Positions 46,537 through 58,768 of a stretch of 64,000 nt of DNA are shown here, one piece after another; positions within the stretch are counted from its first letter, which is position 1; each line of letters opens with the position of its first letter. The notes under the pieces were generated by a model that saw nothing but the letters and a program-made list of their open reading frames with translations, searched no databases and had not been told where the DNA came from. The position numbers and the translations under genes are program-made. Origin of the DNA: Phlegmacium glaucopus (taxonomy: Eukaryota; Basidiomycota; Agaricomycetes; Agaricales; Cortinariaceae); assembly GCA_015039465.1 (NCBI GenBank), contig MU130237.1:1-64000 (forward strand), written 5' to 3'.

Positions 46537-49145
46537 TCAACACCTGGTTTTGATCTTGTGTCCATCAACAAAATCCGGATCATGGCTAGAAAGCTTTAAC
46601 TTTGTATCATCCCTCTTTGCCCTGAGACCAATTACACGGCCACCACGTAGTATTGGATGTATGTGAGCAAATCTATCGGGCTTGGTTGACCTAGACGAAT
46701 GTCCAATATTTGACAACCCCTCTGTCCCTACTCGAGGCGATGCCTTTAGCGCTGGGAGACCCACATTATCTAGGTTTGAGGTTCGGTAGAAATTGTGCAG
46801 CACTTGGGACTGTTCTGTAGAGGTAGCAAGTTGTTGATTACGATTGACCAATATCTCATCCTTCTCATCGAGCTTCTTTTCTGGGCTTCCAGATCTGTGC
46901 CCTTTGTTCATGACTGAAACTGGGATGTTAGAACGCATTCGTTTTGGGACGCCGTTCTTGGTTTCAGATAAGCTATCTGCCGCCTTGACCTGTTTTTTTG
47001 ATTGAAGATTTTTCCATGGTGAGATATGATCGAGAGCCGAAGAGTAAAGGCCATAGATAGGGCAGTCTTCGTAACCAGGCCGAAAGTCTTGCAATAAACT
47101 ATTCAATTCGAAATTTTGATTTCTGACGCCACCCCCATGTGCTGATGGAAGTGGGGAGGATGTTGATGTCATGTGCGGGAATGAGGATCTGGAGAATCCG
47201 CTATACCGGCGCAGCGGAGGTAGGCTACTTTCATGGAATATCGGCGCTTTTTCTGATGAAGCTTGGGCTCTGTGTATCAGACGAATTCTAGGCGGAGGCA
47301 GAACCGCACCCTTCTTGAGGTTTGTCTCTGCATGGGGCAGTATCGTACTCTGTTCGATTTCAGGGTGACCCTTTGAAACACCCTTCCACGAGGCCGAATG
47401 ACCAGGATGAGCACGAAAATTGGAGTTGACGAGCGAAACTGAAATATGGTCATTGTCAACCGCAGGAGTAGAATAATGACCCAAGCGACCAAGCCCTGTC
47501 GCCAGACCCGTTGGCCAATAAAGATCGCTCTTTTCGTCTTGGGTTTGCCTCTCAAGGTTGAAGTTGAAAGATGTAGACCCAGGACCTGGATTTGGACGGT
47601 GTAAATCAGAGCCCGAAGATCTTGCGGTAGTGATTGGGAGCTTTGGGGTGGAGTTCGGTTGGTTCAAGTTTCTGCGAGAGTTAGCTTCCCCATTGTCACA
47701 TTTCTTGAAAATGGGTATGGATTCGAAGCGATAATCTGGGGCAGGAAACCCCTTTAATAGCTTTTGAGAAGAATCTCGAGGTTCAGGTAATCGTCCACGT
47801 CTACGGCCATTCTGTCTTCGAGGAGACGCAGCGAGAGGAGCAACTTCAGGAGCAATCGCCCAATTGGGACTTTCTGCAGTATGTCGTAGGGAGGGTGGAG
47901 CACCGGGTCGCCTATCATCTGCGGTTTCTTCACGATAGTCTGTGCTGTGCCTGTGCGTTTTATTCAAGTTATCGACCAAGGCGGAAGGTACCACTTGCAT
48001 CATGTCAGGTAAATGCCAGCTTGCATCATCTTCAAGTTCAAATAATGTTTTAGATGAGATGGGCGAAGGAAGGAGAGCTAGAAAGCTCGGCGAGAGTTCA
48101 AATGACTATTTATGCCGAAGTTGTCAGAGTCAGTACAGACAAACGATGGTCGTGCATACCTTTGTTGCGTCCGCCAGTGCGGCTGGAGTAAGCGATGTAG
48201 CAACTGAGAAAGCTTGTCGCTCGAGAGGTGAAAAGCTCTCATCCGTATTACTGCAGATAGAGTTGAGTTCTCGGAAGGGGGACGTGCACGCTGAAACAAC
48301 CAAGCCAGCGTCGAGAAGAGAATTATCTTTACTTCCGGGGATTACGTTTTTCTCGACTAGAGAAAAATCAACCAGGATATCGCCAGTGAGTTCATTCTGG
48401 TCATAGGGGCATGGTATTGCTAGATCATTGGTGCCATTGATAGGAGTTTCGGGAATAACGTCGAATGCCTAAGTCAGAAAAACGGTGAAGCTGTGGAAAT
48501 GGAAATAAAATATATGCGCACAATTAAGCATTCTGAAGCATCTTCTACAGAAATATCCTGAGAAGGCTCGGGTGTATGAAACACGTCGTTGGATGCATCA
48601 CTTAACAAGGGACTGAATGTTCCGGAGTTATTAAGGCAAGTAGGGCTCTCATGCTCAAATAACAAAAACATATCGTCTCGCTGTGACTCTGGCAAGGTAA
48701 GATCTCTGCAGACAGTTGGAAAGGTTTCTTGGGGATTACTGGAGGTCTAGAAATTTGTCTGATGTTAGAATTGATAACCAAACCTACATATCTGGCGCAA
48801 CGTACAGAAATTCCGCCTGCTACTTCCAAAGCGAGCTTCTGGAGGTCATTAAACTAGCAGTAGTGGAAGGGTTTAAATGATGGGATGCGCTGCATTTACT
48901 CAACTTACTAATTTATCAATTTCAACGTTTTCTGGCAGGGGCTCAAGGCTTTCATTTCTTTCCTGCAAGAGAGGGAAATAATCAATGCATGAGGAGAACA
49001 AGTATTAGCTTACAGGCGTTGCGTTTGCCATAGTGACTCTGGAACGTTCCAACTGATTGGAATCTCTAATCTGAAGGAAGGCCGTAGTGAATATATCCTC
49101 CAGCCTCACGTCATCTTGGAGATCTAAATCATTGACTTTGTCCAT
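46537..49145 (-). CDS. Large orphan protein, unknown function
   Basis: I do not recognise it. It starts MDKVNDLDLQDDVRLEDIFT at 49145. Several exons run through 48003 and into one long last exon to 46537. Upstream exons include MANATPERNESLEPLPENVE, KLFNDLQKLALEVAGGIS, DDMFLLFEHESPTCLNNSGT and FHTPEPSQDISVEDASECLI. The last exon has Arg-rich, Ser/Pro-rich disordered sequence (RRQNGRRRGRLPEPRDSSQK) and a more ordered-looking patch, LLQDFRPGYEDCPIYGLYS. It ends HIHPILRGGRVIGLRAKRDD and a basic tail. About 800 residues. The acidic Thr/Ser-Pro-rich N-terminus and basic C-terminus suggest a regulated nuclear protein, but this is only inference. Confidence 0.6.
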
Positions 49146-49537
49146 TTATAAGTGAATATAGAACTTTGAAGTGATTGGAAGGAGAAAGATAGCGAAAAAC
49201 TTTGCAGACACTGATAGCAACAGATGTATACAAGGAGCGTTACAGCCATCGAGCATATTTATAGCAGAAGTACAATTTGTGAACTCATATGATATTTCAG
49301 TTGTTGAACAGATACACATTCAAATTTCAAAGCGTTGTCACAGTAGGTCAATCAGGATTCAAGCGCATGAGCCATGGCAAAGTTGAAACGGTAGATATCT
49401 GCATTCCCAGACCTTTCCCATCTGTATTTATTTTATGAGCGCAAGCAACGAATGAAGGTCGACGGGTTAGCCAGCAGGAGTTTCACCCTTGCGCCCCAGT
49501 GAGTGTTGGAAGGAAGCTAGAGGTCTCCCAAATTGGG

Positions 49538-50288
49538 AAGTTCCCTTGCTCTCCCCCACACTGACATTTCGGACATCACCGAAACCCTTTTAAAGGAATT
49601 AACACAGCCACACTGATGTTCTGTTCATCGAGAAGGTTCCTCGCAGCACCAAGGGTTAAATATAAAAGTTTTTAGGGCTAGAAATTTTTAAATTAGTTTA
49701 AATTGCCTTAAACTGAATATATACCGGTTTTTAAAGGTGAATAAATGAATTTAACACTGATTTTTGCAGTCCTAGGTGAGTTCTTTGGCCTAATTTTTCA
49801 CTTAAACGTAGTAAGAGTAACCCCAACCTCTGTTTAAAAAAATTGGAGTGAATTAACCACTTTCAATTCAGTGATAAAACTAAAATACTGGATTTTTATC
49901 GATTTTTATTGAATTTAATGACCATTTGATACTATTCTTACTCATACAGGAGGTTTGGTGTCAAAATAAAGATAAAAATGACTTAAAATTAAGTTAAATA
50001 GAATATAAACGAAATTAAATACCGATGAGAAGCAAAAGTAGCCAAAAACATATGGAGGAGCAAAGATTGGAGGCACAGAAAAGATTCAAAAGAATGCAGA
50101 AGCGGGGAATCGAACATTCGACATACAGAAGGACGTGGAAATAGCTTACATAACGTATGAACACTAACCATTAGGCAATATGGCCGATGTGAAATTAGAT
50201 TTTTCATAAAATAAAAGGCTCTGGAAGGCCGCACGTGCGTTTTATTTCTTTTTCGGGAAAGTCAGTGTGGGGGAGAGCTGGGTCAGCT
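49538..50288. mobile_element. Non-autonomous TIR element with 8-bp target duplication
   Basis: AAATTGGG stands at 49530-49537 and again at 50289-50296. Exactly 11 bp inside each copy begins a 17-bp inverted repeat, CTCTCCCCCACACTGAC (49549-49565; reverse at 50261-50277). The 751-bp body is AT-rich, non-coding and contains a tRNA-like core on the minus strand. Eight-bp duplications are typical of hAT and a few other superfamilies. No transposase is present, so it is MITE-like. Confidence 0.75.
50101..50190 (-). ncRNA. Degenerate tRNA-like sequence with pol III A- and B-box words
   Basis: On the minus strand TTGCCTAATGGTTAGTG (around 50167-50178) resembles a tRNA A box. GTTCGATTCC (50106-50115) matches the B-box consensus. 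The acceptor and T stems do not pair, so it is not a working tRNA gene. It may be a SINE-type head carried in the element. Confidence 0.45.
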
Positions 50289-50422
50289 AAATTGGGTGTC
50301 GTGTCACTAGGCTTGTGACTTGATACCAATTTTACCTCAGTCCTTTCAAAGATCATGACAAGGCTATTCAACTTGTTCCCCATTGACTAATTTGCCAAAG
50401 AGGCAGCGCCTTTTTGTACACC

Positions 50423-52070
50423 ATGGAATCTCAACGTCATGAAGAAGATGGTTCACCGATTTTCGACAATTTGGATATTGATCTTGTCATCAAGGTTTTA
50501 GCAAATACAGCGTTCAGTGAGAATAACCTCCCTATATCAACTTCAGTCATTAATCGTTCTCAAGGCCCATTCTTTGTCTTCTTGATACCTGTTTTCTATA
50601 TCTTCCACGACGCCAAATTAACCGACCCAATCATCATTACGAGTTCCACCTATTTTGTCCTCATCTCTGCTTTCTGTAGGTCAAGGGGCCGTAAAAAGAT
50701 TCATAGAGCTGACTGGACCTCAGGGTTTACAAAATGGTGGTCAAAATTGTACCGCAACCAGGGAAGCTTCCTTTTCAGCCCAGCACCTCTTGACTGGGGT
50801 GAGCAAATTGTCCTCGTTACTGGTGGTACGTGCTTTCATTATAAGATCTTTGATACCCACGTAAAAGTACTTTTTCTAGGCGCATCTGGTATCGGAGAAC
50901 TTCTAGCAAATACCCTAGCGGTTCGAAATGTGACAGTTGTTGTACTTGATGTCAACCCCATTGTCACTGAAAACTGTAAGCAGACGCTATAGGTCCAAAA
51001 AATTGGCTGATTTGTTCTCCAGATAATATAGTCTACTACAAATGTGACGTTTCGAAATGGGAAGAAGTAGAGGCCGTTTCCCAAAAGATTATTACGGAGG
51101 TGGGTTTGTTGCCCTTTGGCAATAGGCACTGCTCAATATTTCTTTGGTACAGATTGGAGATCCTACTATTCTTATCAACAACGCGGGCGTTGTTCAAGGG
51201 AAATTGGTCATTGATCTCTCTGCTGAGGATGTTCAACAGTATGTTATATACATATAGCCAGTAACTCACTCCTCAGATCGCTTTCTAGAACGTTCGGTGT
51301 AAACACGTTCTCTCATTTTTGGATTTTAAAGGCTTTCCTTCCCGCGATGTTAAAGATAGGATCTGGTCATATTGCAAGTTTTCTTCAGCCAACATGTTTG
51401 CATCATTTGTTAACCTAACTTGATCAAGGTATCCATGTCATCTGCACTTGGTATGACTGGCGTTGCCCAGATGGGTAAGCAAGGAATGAACATTCGCCTG
51501 ATCTTCTGTTAAATTTCCTCCCTTGTAGCTGACTACTGTGGATCAAAATCAGCTATTATATCTCTACATGAGTCTCTGAGATATGAACTTGACAAGCGGT
51601 GAGCCTAATTGTCCAGCTTGCGATCGTTATAACTCAATGACTCCCGATTATTTTCAGGTACAAATGTCCTAACATTCGTACAACGTTGGTCTGCCTTGGG
51701 CATGTGCACACCCCCATGTTCAAAACGATCGCTTTGCCGACGTTTCCGTTCTTCTCCTTTTTCTGTCCTTCGATGCACCCGGTAGCGGTCGTCAAGAAAA
51801 TCATTACTGCTCTTGACGATCAACATTCTCAGACCATCCTATTACCATTTTACACGAACTTCATTCCTTACATTGGTCACTTGCCCAGTTTCCTTCGTGA
51901 CTTTGTACAATGGGTAAGCATGCCGGTATTACTTGCATAATGCAATCTTGAGCCACTTCACTTTTTAGGTCTCGGGCGCAGACATAGCCATGAAGAAATT
52001 CGTCAAAATATCTGGCCGTCGGCCCGATGAAGGACCAATTCCACCTATACATTCTACAAAAATGGAATGA
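50423..52070 (+). CDS. Short-chain dehydrogenase of the SDR16C / retinol dehydrogenase type
   Basis: NAD(P)-dependent oxidoreductase, probably of lipids or sterol-like alcohols at the ER or lipid droplet. The start at 50423 (MESQRHEEDGSPIFDNLDID) is followed by membrane segments (GPFFVFLIPVFYIF and IIITSSTYFVLISAF). Then DWGEQIVLVTG joins GASGIGELLANTLAVRNVTV after an intron, giving TGxxxGIG. Next are VVVLDVNPIVTEN, CDVSKWEEVEAVSQKI, ILINNAGVVQGKLVIDLSAE, the serine at HIVSMSSALGM, and the catalytic Y-x3-K as ADYCGSKSAIISLHESLRYE. The tail reads AMKKFVKISGRRPDEGPIPP. About 400 residues in nine or so exons. All catalytic residues are present. Confidence 0.88.
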
Positions 52071-52466
52071 AGGTCCCCTCGCTTTGATTCGAATTTATCC
52101 CACGTGTGCTACGACAAAGGAATTGACTCAAGTTGCTCCATGCAATTTCTCTCCTTGCTTTATTTCTTTTTGCGAGAGGACTAGTACATCCATGAATTGA
52201 TAACTTAAACAATATACTGGATTAGACAAACGGTATCCATTGTTATTGTTTGAGATTGCAGCGCAGCCTTGAAGGCCACCACCGCTTGTTTTGTATAAAG
52301 CGTGAAACTTCCTTTTTTGGCATTGATGGGGCCACATGCAACGCCACAAAGCAACCGCCGTGGTCACGGACAAAGGGTACAAATATACAAGTCAGAGATC
52401 TTGTTTATGGCTCACACTACCACTTCTTTTTCCTCATCCTCATCCTATTAAGACTCAACAAATTTC
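52071..52466. other. Intergenic
   Basis: 396 bp between two plus-strand genes; no feature recognised beyond T-rich stretches after the SDR stop. Confidence 0.4.
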
Positions 52467-54512
52467 ATGGAACCCTACACGTACAAGTTGAAGCGAATCC
52501 TGCGCAACACTAGTAAGAGCATAAAGGCATCGCGACTCCAACAAGCGCGCCAAATACTTGTAAAGTTCTCGGAACGACTGGAACTTTGGGTGTCTTCGGC
52601 GTTTAAGACTCAGGTGCTAGTGGATCCTCACTTGGATGTCCAGGACGCGTCGAGTGGCTCAGGACAGTCAACGCGCTTGGCGTCGAAGGACCCGTTAATT
52701 ACGCGCCGCGACTCGATCACGTGTCAATCAACCATCAACAGCACCAACAACCTCGACACCAACTTGGTCACTGAACCGCCTCCAAACCCTGGCTGTCACT
52801 TCCAAAATGACGGAGATAAACATCGGGACGGAGAGCTTCCAGAGGAAGGCCCTTTGGTAAGCCTTATCTCGTCTTCGAATTTCATCGATCTCTTTACTAA
52901 AATAAGCATTAGGATGACAGGAGGCTTGAACCTCTGCACAATGACCTCGCCGCACTCCAACATCAACTATCAAATGCTTCTGAAGAGCCTGAACTTTTCA
53001 AAGATTCTGCTGCCGTACTTTCTCGGCCGAGCGATACCTTACCCCCACTCTTAACTATACAGTATCAAAGTGCAGAAACCGTAGAATCCTTTGACTGTCT
53101 CAATAAAGTTCGAACAGAGGACCCAAACCTTATCGTTGATATGGTGAGAATAAATTAGTAGTGTTCGTTGATTCTGCAACTCATCTTTCCCTCACCTAGC
53201 TATGCAAAGTTTCTCCAGTTGTTATCGACGCATCCAAAGCTGAGAACAATGATCAGGTAAACCTGCCTTAATTTTATCCCTCTGTTCGATGGGTTAAACA
53301 TGATATCATCAAGGTTATTCAAGATGCAGGGCTCTGTATTATCATCACACCTCCCGATGACACATCTGCTGCCCATAATAATCGAATTGGCCTTCAATAC
53401 CTCACGCGTCTTGTTGTCCCTCCATTCTACAAATTAACGTCGCGTTTGATCAAATACGAAGAGTGGATGGCCCTATATTACCCGACTGTCGGGATAGTCT
53501 CGCAAGATCAGCCGGCAGTTAGGACGTCTGCCGGCCCATTGGTCTTCAGTCCGACCGCCTTCCAGAAACATGTAAGTCCTCAAATTCTTCGGGTAAAAGA
53601 CATGCCTCTCAACGTATGTCAGCTTCAAGACACAAAAAATGACAGCTTTAATTGCTTTTATATTGTCACAGCATTGCAACGCCACCAGCTGAAGGCTGCT
53701 GTAAGCCCCTTTCCCAACCATATTTTATATACAGCGATTCTCACATATTTTTCTATCACAGGCTTTCACTGCAAGCCTCAAAGCTTGTTTATTTAGGATG
53801 CGTTACGACACACCTGGATTTCTGGAAAATATTGAACCTCAATTTCAATGGATTGATCCCGCAGAGGTGAGTTGCTCTAAATCTTTTTGCGATATTTCAA
53901 ATTTTGACTAAGATAACGCATCCAAAGATATTAATCGAATCTTTACGCCAAACCCCTGAGAGTGTTACCATCTACACCTCTTATCGTCCTTGTTCGGTGC
54001 CACACATTGTTATTCACGAGTCACCCCCCAACGACCCTTATGTGGCTTGGAATAATTCAACTGATGCACAGAATTACTGTTTCCTTACCCTCTTTTCACC
54101 GAATCCATCGTTATGGGGAAGAGACGCTTGTCAAACAGCAGATGACTGCTTCACAGACGATTCCTCTTCTCTTTACGACTCTTCCCTACCTGCTACCCCT
54201 AAAGATTTTGCAAGCACGTTCGCACAAGACCTGGATACGTTATTTGAGGAGGATACTTATGAGATACAACACTGCAACGATATCCATCAACAATACGGAG
54301 ACGAATATTTGGTTCCGCAATATTCAGTGACACCCCAATCGAACGACACCACTTTCTCTTCAAAAGCAAAATTCTTTATCCCCGATGACGAAGAGGAGGA
54401 TAGTCTACCTCCTCTCGATGATTGGTATATCTCAATCGCGAACCGCTGTATGCCGCCAGAGGAGGCGGAGGCTGTGGCTGCAGCGGCAGCCGTGACCGTG
54501 TCGTGTGCTTGA
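52467..54512 (+). CDS. Orphan protein, unknown function
   Basis: I do not recognise it. The first exon, from 52467, reads MEPYTYKLKRILRNTSKSIK, then ASRLQQARQILVKFSERLEL. This is followed by a polar linker and, after introns, IQDAGLCIIITPPDDTS, GLQYLTRLVVPPFYKLTSRL, IKYEEWMALYYPTVGIVSQD and PQFQWIDPAE. A last exon (from about 53925) reads ITHPKILIESLRQTPESVTI, YTSYRPCSVPHIVIHESPPN and an acidic tail (FFIPDDEEEDSLPPLDDWYI) that ends in an alanine run. About eight exons. It looks intact, with consistent phases. No signal peptide or membrane segment. Likely a lineage-specific cytosolic or nuclear protein. Confidence 0.6.
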
Positions 54513-55286
54513 GTATTATTTTAGTTTCATCTATCCTTGGCATCTATCTACGCATTTGTAAAGTAATCCATCAAACTATCTGTATCCGCATGTCATTGTT
54601 GTATTTCCTAGCATTTCAAACTTAGTTATTTTCTACACAAATTGTCTTTCCGAACATCGATCATAATTCAGGCCTCGGGTACAATTCGTGATTGAAGCCG
54701 GACTGGTCGGGATTCCTTGCGCGCCAAGTCAGATATACATCAGTTACATGGATCTTGTGTACATATGTACGATACTCCAAGGAATTGCGGTTTCTTAATG
54801 AAACAGTACAGAAGTTAGATGTATGTAAAAGGAATGGTGGCAACTAAATATATAAGTTATGGCGTTAGGGTGGGGGGGGTGAGGATGTAGGTCGATCAAA
54901 TATATTGGGTTGCGGTGGAGCATAAAACGATCTGAGAAGGAGAATCTGGAAGTGCTGGGTAAAATTTGAAAATTGAAAGCACAAATCAAGAACCAGGGCC
55001 CGAAAGGCATACATGTATAAATGTATAACAAGTGATAGAATCGTGAACCAAGCGATCAGGTACAACCTCAATTGATAAGAACACAAGCATATGCAAAGGC
55101 GAAAGGATCTAAGGCAGAACGAAAGCGGATAAGGAATGGGTTAAATCTTGCACTGAATTAACGTAGATACCCTTACATGATTAAACTGTATAAAGTGGTC
55201 AACGGTGGACAAGTTCTGTCATTATAAGTTCTGTCATTATAAGTTTTGTGGGCGATGCGGGTCGGCGTTTTATGTGTGCCGGTAGG
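54513..55286. other. Intergenic between convergent genes
   Basis: 774 bp. Contains two copies of AGTTCTGTCATTATA in tandem (55211-55241) and a G-run near 54872. No gene seen. Confidence 0.5.
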
Positions 55287-57201
55287 TTAGCATGAACGTA
55301 GTAAACTTTGGGCACGAATAGCGTCCTTTTTATCGACCTACCGGGAACCAAAAATGTAAGCATGATGTAAAACTCGGTAAAAGTCGTTGGAATTCGCATA
55401 TTACTCACCAAAAGGTTGGCTGTCTTGAAAGTAGAGCTGTACATATGATTGATGCCGCTCTCCTCGAGAACCCTCGAGAATCGAGTCACCAGACCATGTT
55501 TGTCTATATTCGAAGTCAACGTCCGCGTGGAGGCAGAGCACAAGAAGTATAGATACCCAGCCCAAATCGTCGCAAATCAATTTGCAAACACTTGAGGGAG
55601 TTGCCTCTAAAAGACAAATCGTCACATTCGTCGAAGGAGTTGCCTCCTTCCAGACGAGAATCTGCAGCATCTAATTCACCACTACAAATGACCATATGTC
55701 GTTCGTGAGGAGGGAATAGGGTTGCAAGAAGGTGGACATCGGTTGTCAATGAAGATCCTTCTGGAGTTCTTGTAAAACTAAAGAAAGGAACTCGCGAATC
55801 TGCTTTCGGCGCTGCAGAGCGGCTTAATCTATGTACCCCTGTGAATGGAGGAACGGAATTTGTTAGAAGAGGGTGTGGTTCAGGAACGATGGGTGAGAGG
55901 GGAGCGATGTTGGCGACAAAGTGTTTTGAAGGAGACTTTGTCACCTTTGGACTGTGGGATACACTTGGGAGGTCAGAATAGGAACGAGATGTGTTGCTGC
56001 TCAGTGAAGCGATGGAGGTGTTCTCGGGTGAGTGGGAAAAATAACCATCGTCTTCACCCGAGGAAGAGTCCGAGTCCGAGTCTCCGTCGCTGGAAGTAAG
56101 AAACATAGATGCTGATGTGAAATCGGGTCGGGATGGCTGTATTAGATTGGGGGCTGTGTCAAGTGAGGCATTTGTCATGGGGTGTGGAGTGCTTGTATGA
56201 AAAGAAGGGATGAGGTCAGGAAAGGCGACTAATTTGACAATTTTGAGACCCCAATGATCTACACCAAGTTCGTCAGATAAACCGACGCAGGCAAGGTCTG
56301 GGAGTAGTATGCAAACTTCTCCAGAAGTTGGTGAATGTGAATTGTTTCGAGGGGATTGTTGTCCCATAGATGGAGCATCATCTAGGACAGAAACTGGTTT
56401 AATATTTTCAGACGGAGGTATTGGTGGAATATCGACGCCGCCGATACTGCGAGTGAGGACTGCCCCTGCGCCGTGTGGGGACATTGGAGTACATTCAGTT
56501 GAATGATAATCATCGCCTATGATTGAAGAAAAATGTGAGGAAATAGGGGGGTTGGGATTGAAAGAATAGAGATGGAAGCCGGCTAGTTCAAACAGAGTCA
56601 TGGCATCTTGAATACGAGACTCTTTCACCTTTACATGACAAATGAGATTAAATCAAGAAGGGGACAGTATTACGCACAAAGATGAAATCGCTCATGTAAG
56701 ATGATTGGTACAGGATAGAGATACCAGCGTCGGCAAGAGGCGTTGAAAGATCATGAACCCTCGTGCCGGAATTGTCTGAAAAATGAGAGTATAAATGAGA
56801 GGTTTGGAAGAGAATGGATGAAATAGTGAAATGTACATGCCTATCTGATCATTATGGGAATCGATCTGCAAGACATTCCATCTCTCGCAGGAAATTTCGA
56901 CAGGCTCATGGACAGGACTATTGGGAGGTGCCTTCCGACTAGATCCGGACCCTGACCTAGATCTTTGTCTATGTCTATCCCTACGCGATATAGGTTCAAA
57001 ATCGTGAAGTATGTGGTGTTCTGCGAAAATGCTGAGCTCGATTTCATTGCAGGTGATATTTAAGAAAGCTGGGTTTGGCTGTAGTATCTGCCTAAGAACT
57101 GGATGAGATAGATGATTAAGACGAGAACGAGGGATATGAACAAGTGAGAGGGATACTGGGAGAAGCGTTATTGTGACCTGCATTGAAGGGGGAGGAGGCA
57201 T
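55287..57201 (-). CDS. CASTOR/GATS-like ACT-domain protein (putative arginine sensor)
   Basis: Animal CASTOR proteins bind arginine and relay its level to TORC1. The minus-strand gene starts MPPPPSMQVTITLLPVSLSL at 57201. It then reads VEISCERWNVLQIDSHNDQI, GTRVHDLSTPLADAGISILY and QSSYMSDFIFVKESRIQDAM, the ACT-domain strand matching CASTOR's STYQTDFILV segment. LFELAGFHLYSF follows. A long disordered insert rich in Ser and Pro (HSPTSGEVCILLPDLACVGL in part) precedes the second ACT half: LLATLFPPHERHMVICSGEL, then DKHGLVTRFSRVLEESGINH, MYSSTFKTANLL and VDKKDAIRAQSLLRSC. About 580 residues against about 330 in animals. Ligand binding is not shown by the sequence. Confidence 0.75.
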
Positions 57202-57661
57202 GATCAGTACTATTTTAAGCTCTTTATATTATCTACATCACATGATCAGCGTTGAGTCTGGGTCAGGTTTGAGCTCCGTGTGAGTGCAACAATGAGCAAA
57301 TGTGGGGAAACGTTCACAGTTCCCCAGCAGGGTTCACCAATCCCGAAGCCGGGGGTTAGGCCTCAGACTCTCGTCATTGAGATTCACTTCCATAATTGGA
57401 ACCAAATTAAATTGTACCGAATACAACGTACAACTGATCACCTGCCGTGACAAGACACAGGTGAGATGAAAGGGATAAAAATAATGTGAAAGGAAAGCTG
57501 AAGGGAGTAATATATTGTCAAAACAAAGGTAATGACACAGAGAAAGAAGGAAAGACGGTTCGGTGTATGTTGACGTGCGCCGGCCGCTCCAGAATGACCT
57601 CGCTATAATAGTACACCGTACTCTACGAATTTGGCTGGGTGCGAGAGTCAAGCCAGCGAGT
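57202..57661. other. Intergenic
   Basis: 460 bp between the CASTOR-like start and the orphan stop. No gene or repeat recognised. Confidence 0.4.
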
Positions 57662-58768
57662 TTAGCTCATACGCCTTCGTTTTTCTTGCCCATTTGTCAC
57701 TGCACGTCGAAGAAGAGTTATAGAGCTGGGAGAGCTGGATTCACCCTTCGGTTTTGTTCGAGAGTGAGATGATTGGATTGAGACGCAATGTGGTCGAGAA
57801 GGCGGAATGACAGCGCCGCGAGAACGTAGGCTATGCAGACGCGAAGAAGATTTAGGCGGAGAAAGGGGTGAACTCGGGGGCACAGGACGTTTGCGCAAAT
57901 GATAGCGCGTTGAAAGTACTCGTGGGGTTGTTGGAGCGTGAGCGTCATGAGTTGGATCTACAGGTCGTTGATCAAGACTGGCGACTCGTTTTCCACGAGG
58001 CGGTCGGGGAGGCGTTGAAATGATGGATTTTTGCGAAGATAGACCATTATTGATACTGGCCAAAGTTAGCGCGGAGGCGAGAGGAGATGAGGGCATTGCG
58101 AAACGTTGAGAAGATGAGGTGTCTGCAATTAGAGAAAATCCCAACTGGGAATAAGACAGTGGCTCTGGCGCCGTAATTTGAGGCTCTGTATCCAACTGTG
58201 ATCTAGGGATTTCACTGGTATCTGGGGCCGGCCACTGAAGAGAGCCGTTGGGAGTAACAAGCGGTGTGTCAACATATGGTTCAGATTCTTGTGATTCGAA
58301 GATAGACGGAGGCGTTTGTGAATGTGAAGGAAAGTCGGGGTACATATTTGGTTGTTGAGAGTCTATTTGAAGGCTGTCGTACTCATGATCGAAGTCGTCC
58401 ATGTTCGTCAAACCGAGCGTACGCGCAGGTGTTTCGGAGGCAGGCGGGATTGCCGGTTCAGTAGAAGTTCTCTCCAATTTTTTCTGGCTTGTTTCTGGTT
58501 GCGAACTCGACTGAGAAAAGGGGTCATCTTGACCTGTTTCTGTCGATTGGCGCTTAAGTGCGGTTCTTACCACTGCAGGTTGGACTTGGCGGGGATGGCG
58601 ATAGATGGGCTGGATGGGTGGGAGCTTGCTCTCATATGCGAAGTCTCTGACTTTGATTCCTAAACTTGCTAACGTCGCAACGGAGGGTTGCCCAGATGCA
58701 GCCTTGACAGATGCTTTTATTGGTTTAGAGGCATTCCGCTGCCTTGAAGACTTTTTATATCGAGGCAT
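57662..58768 (-). CDS. Single-exon orphan protein, unknown function
   Basis: One uninterrupted 368-codon frame starts MPRYKKSSRQRNASKPIKAS. A short conserved-looking patch follows (PSVATLASLGIKVRDFAYES), then Ser/Pro/Gln-rich sequence with many SQ and TP sites (DDPFSQSSSQPETSQKKLER) and an acidic patch (NMDDFDHEYDSLQIDSQQ). The C-terminal part is basic (TRYHLRKRPVPPSSPLSPPK) and ends EKRRRMS. The length, codon quality and composition support a real gene. SQ/TP clusters and basic ends suggest a nuclear phosphoprotein, for example a cell-cycle or DNA-damage factor, but I cannot name it. Confidence 0.65.
   Translation of the reverse strand: MPRYKKSSRQRNASKPIKASVKAASGQPSVATLASLGIKVRDFAYESKLPPIQPIYRHPRQVQPAVVRTALKRQSTETGQDDPFSQSSSQPETSQKKLERTSTEPAIPPASETPARTLGLTNMDDFDHEYDSLQIDSQQPNMYPDFPSHSQTPPSIFESQESEPYVDTPLVTPNGSLQWPAPDTSEIPRSQLDTEPQITAPEPLSYSQLGFSLIADTSSSQRFAMPSSPLASALTLASINNGLSSQKSIISTPPRPPRGKRVASLDQRPVDPTHDAHAPTTPRVLSTRYHLRKRPVPPSSPLSPPKSSSRLHSLRSRGAVIPPSRPHCVSIQSSHSRTKPKGESSSPSSITLLRRAVTNGQEKRRRMS

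Noticed and set aside
50101..50190. A working tRNA gene
   Set aside because: A- and B-box words are present, but the acceptor and T stems do not pair and there is no consistent anticodon arm.
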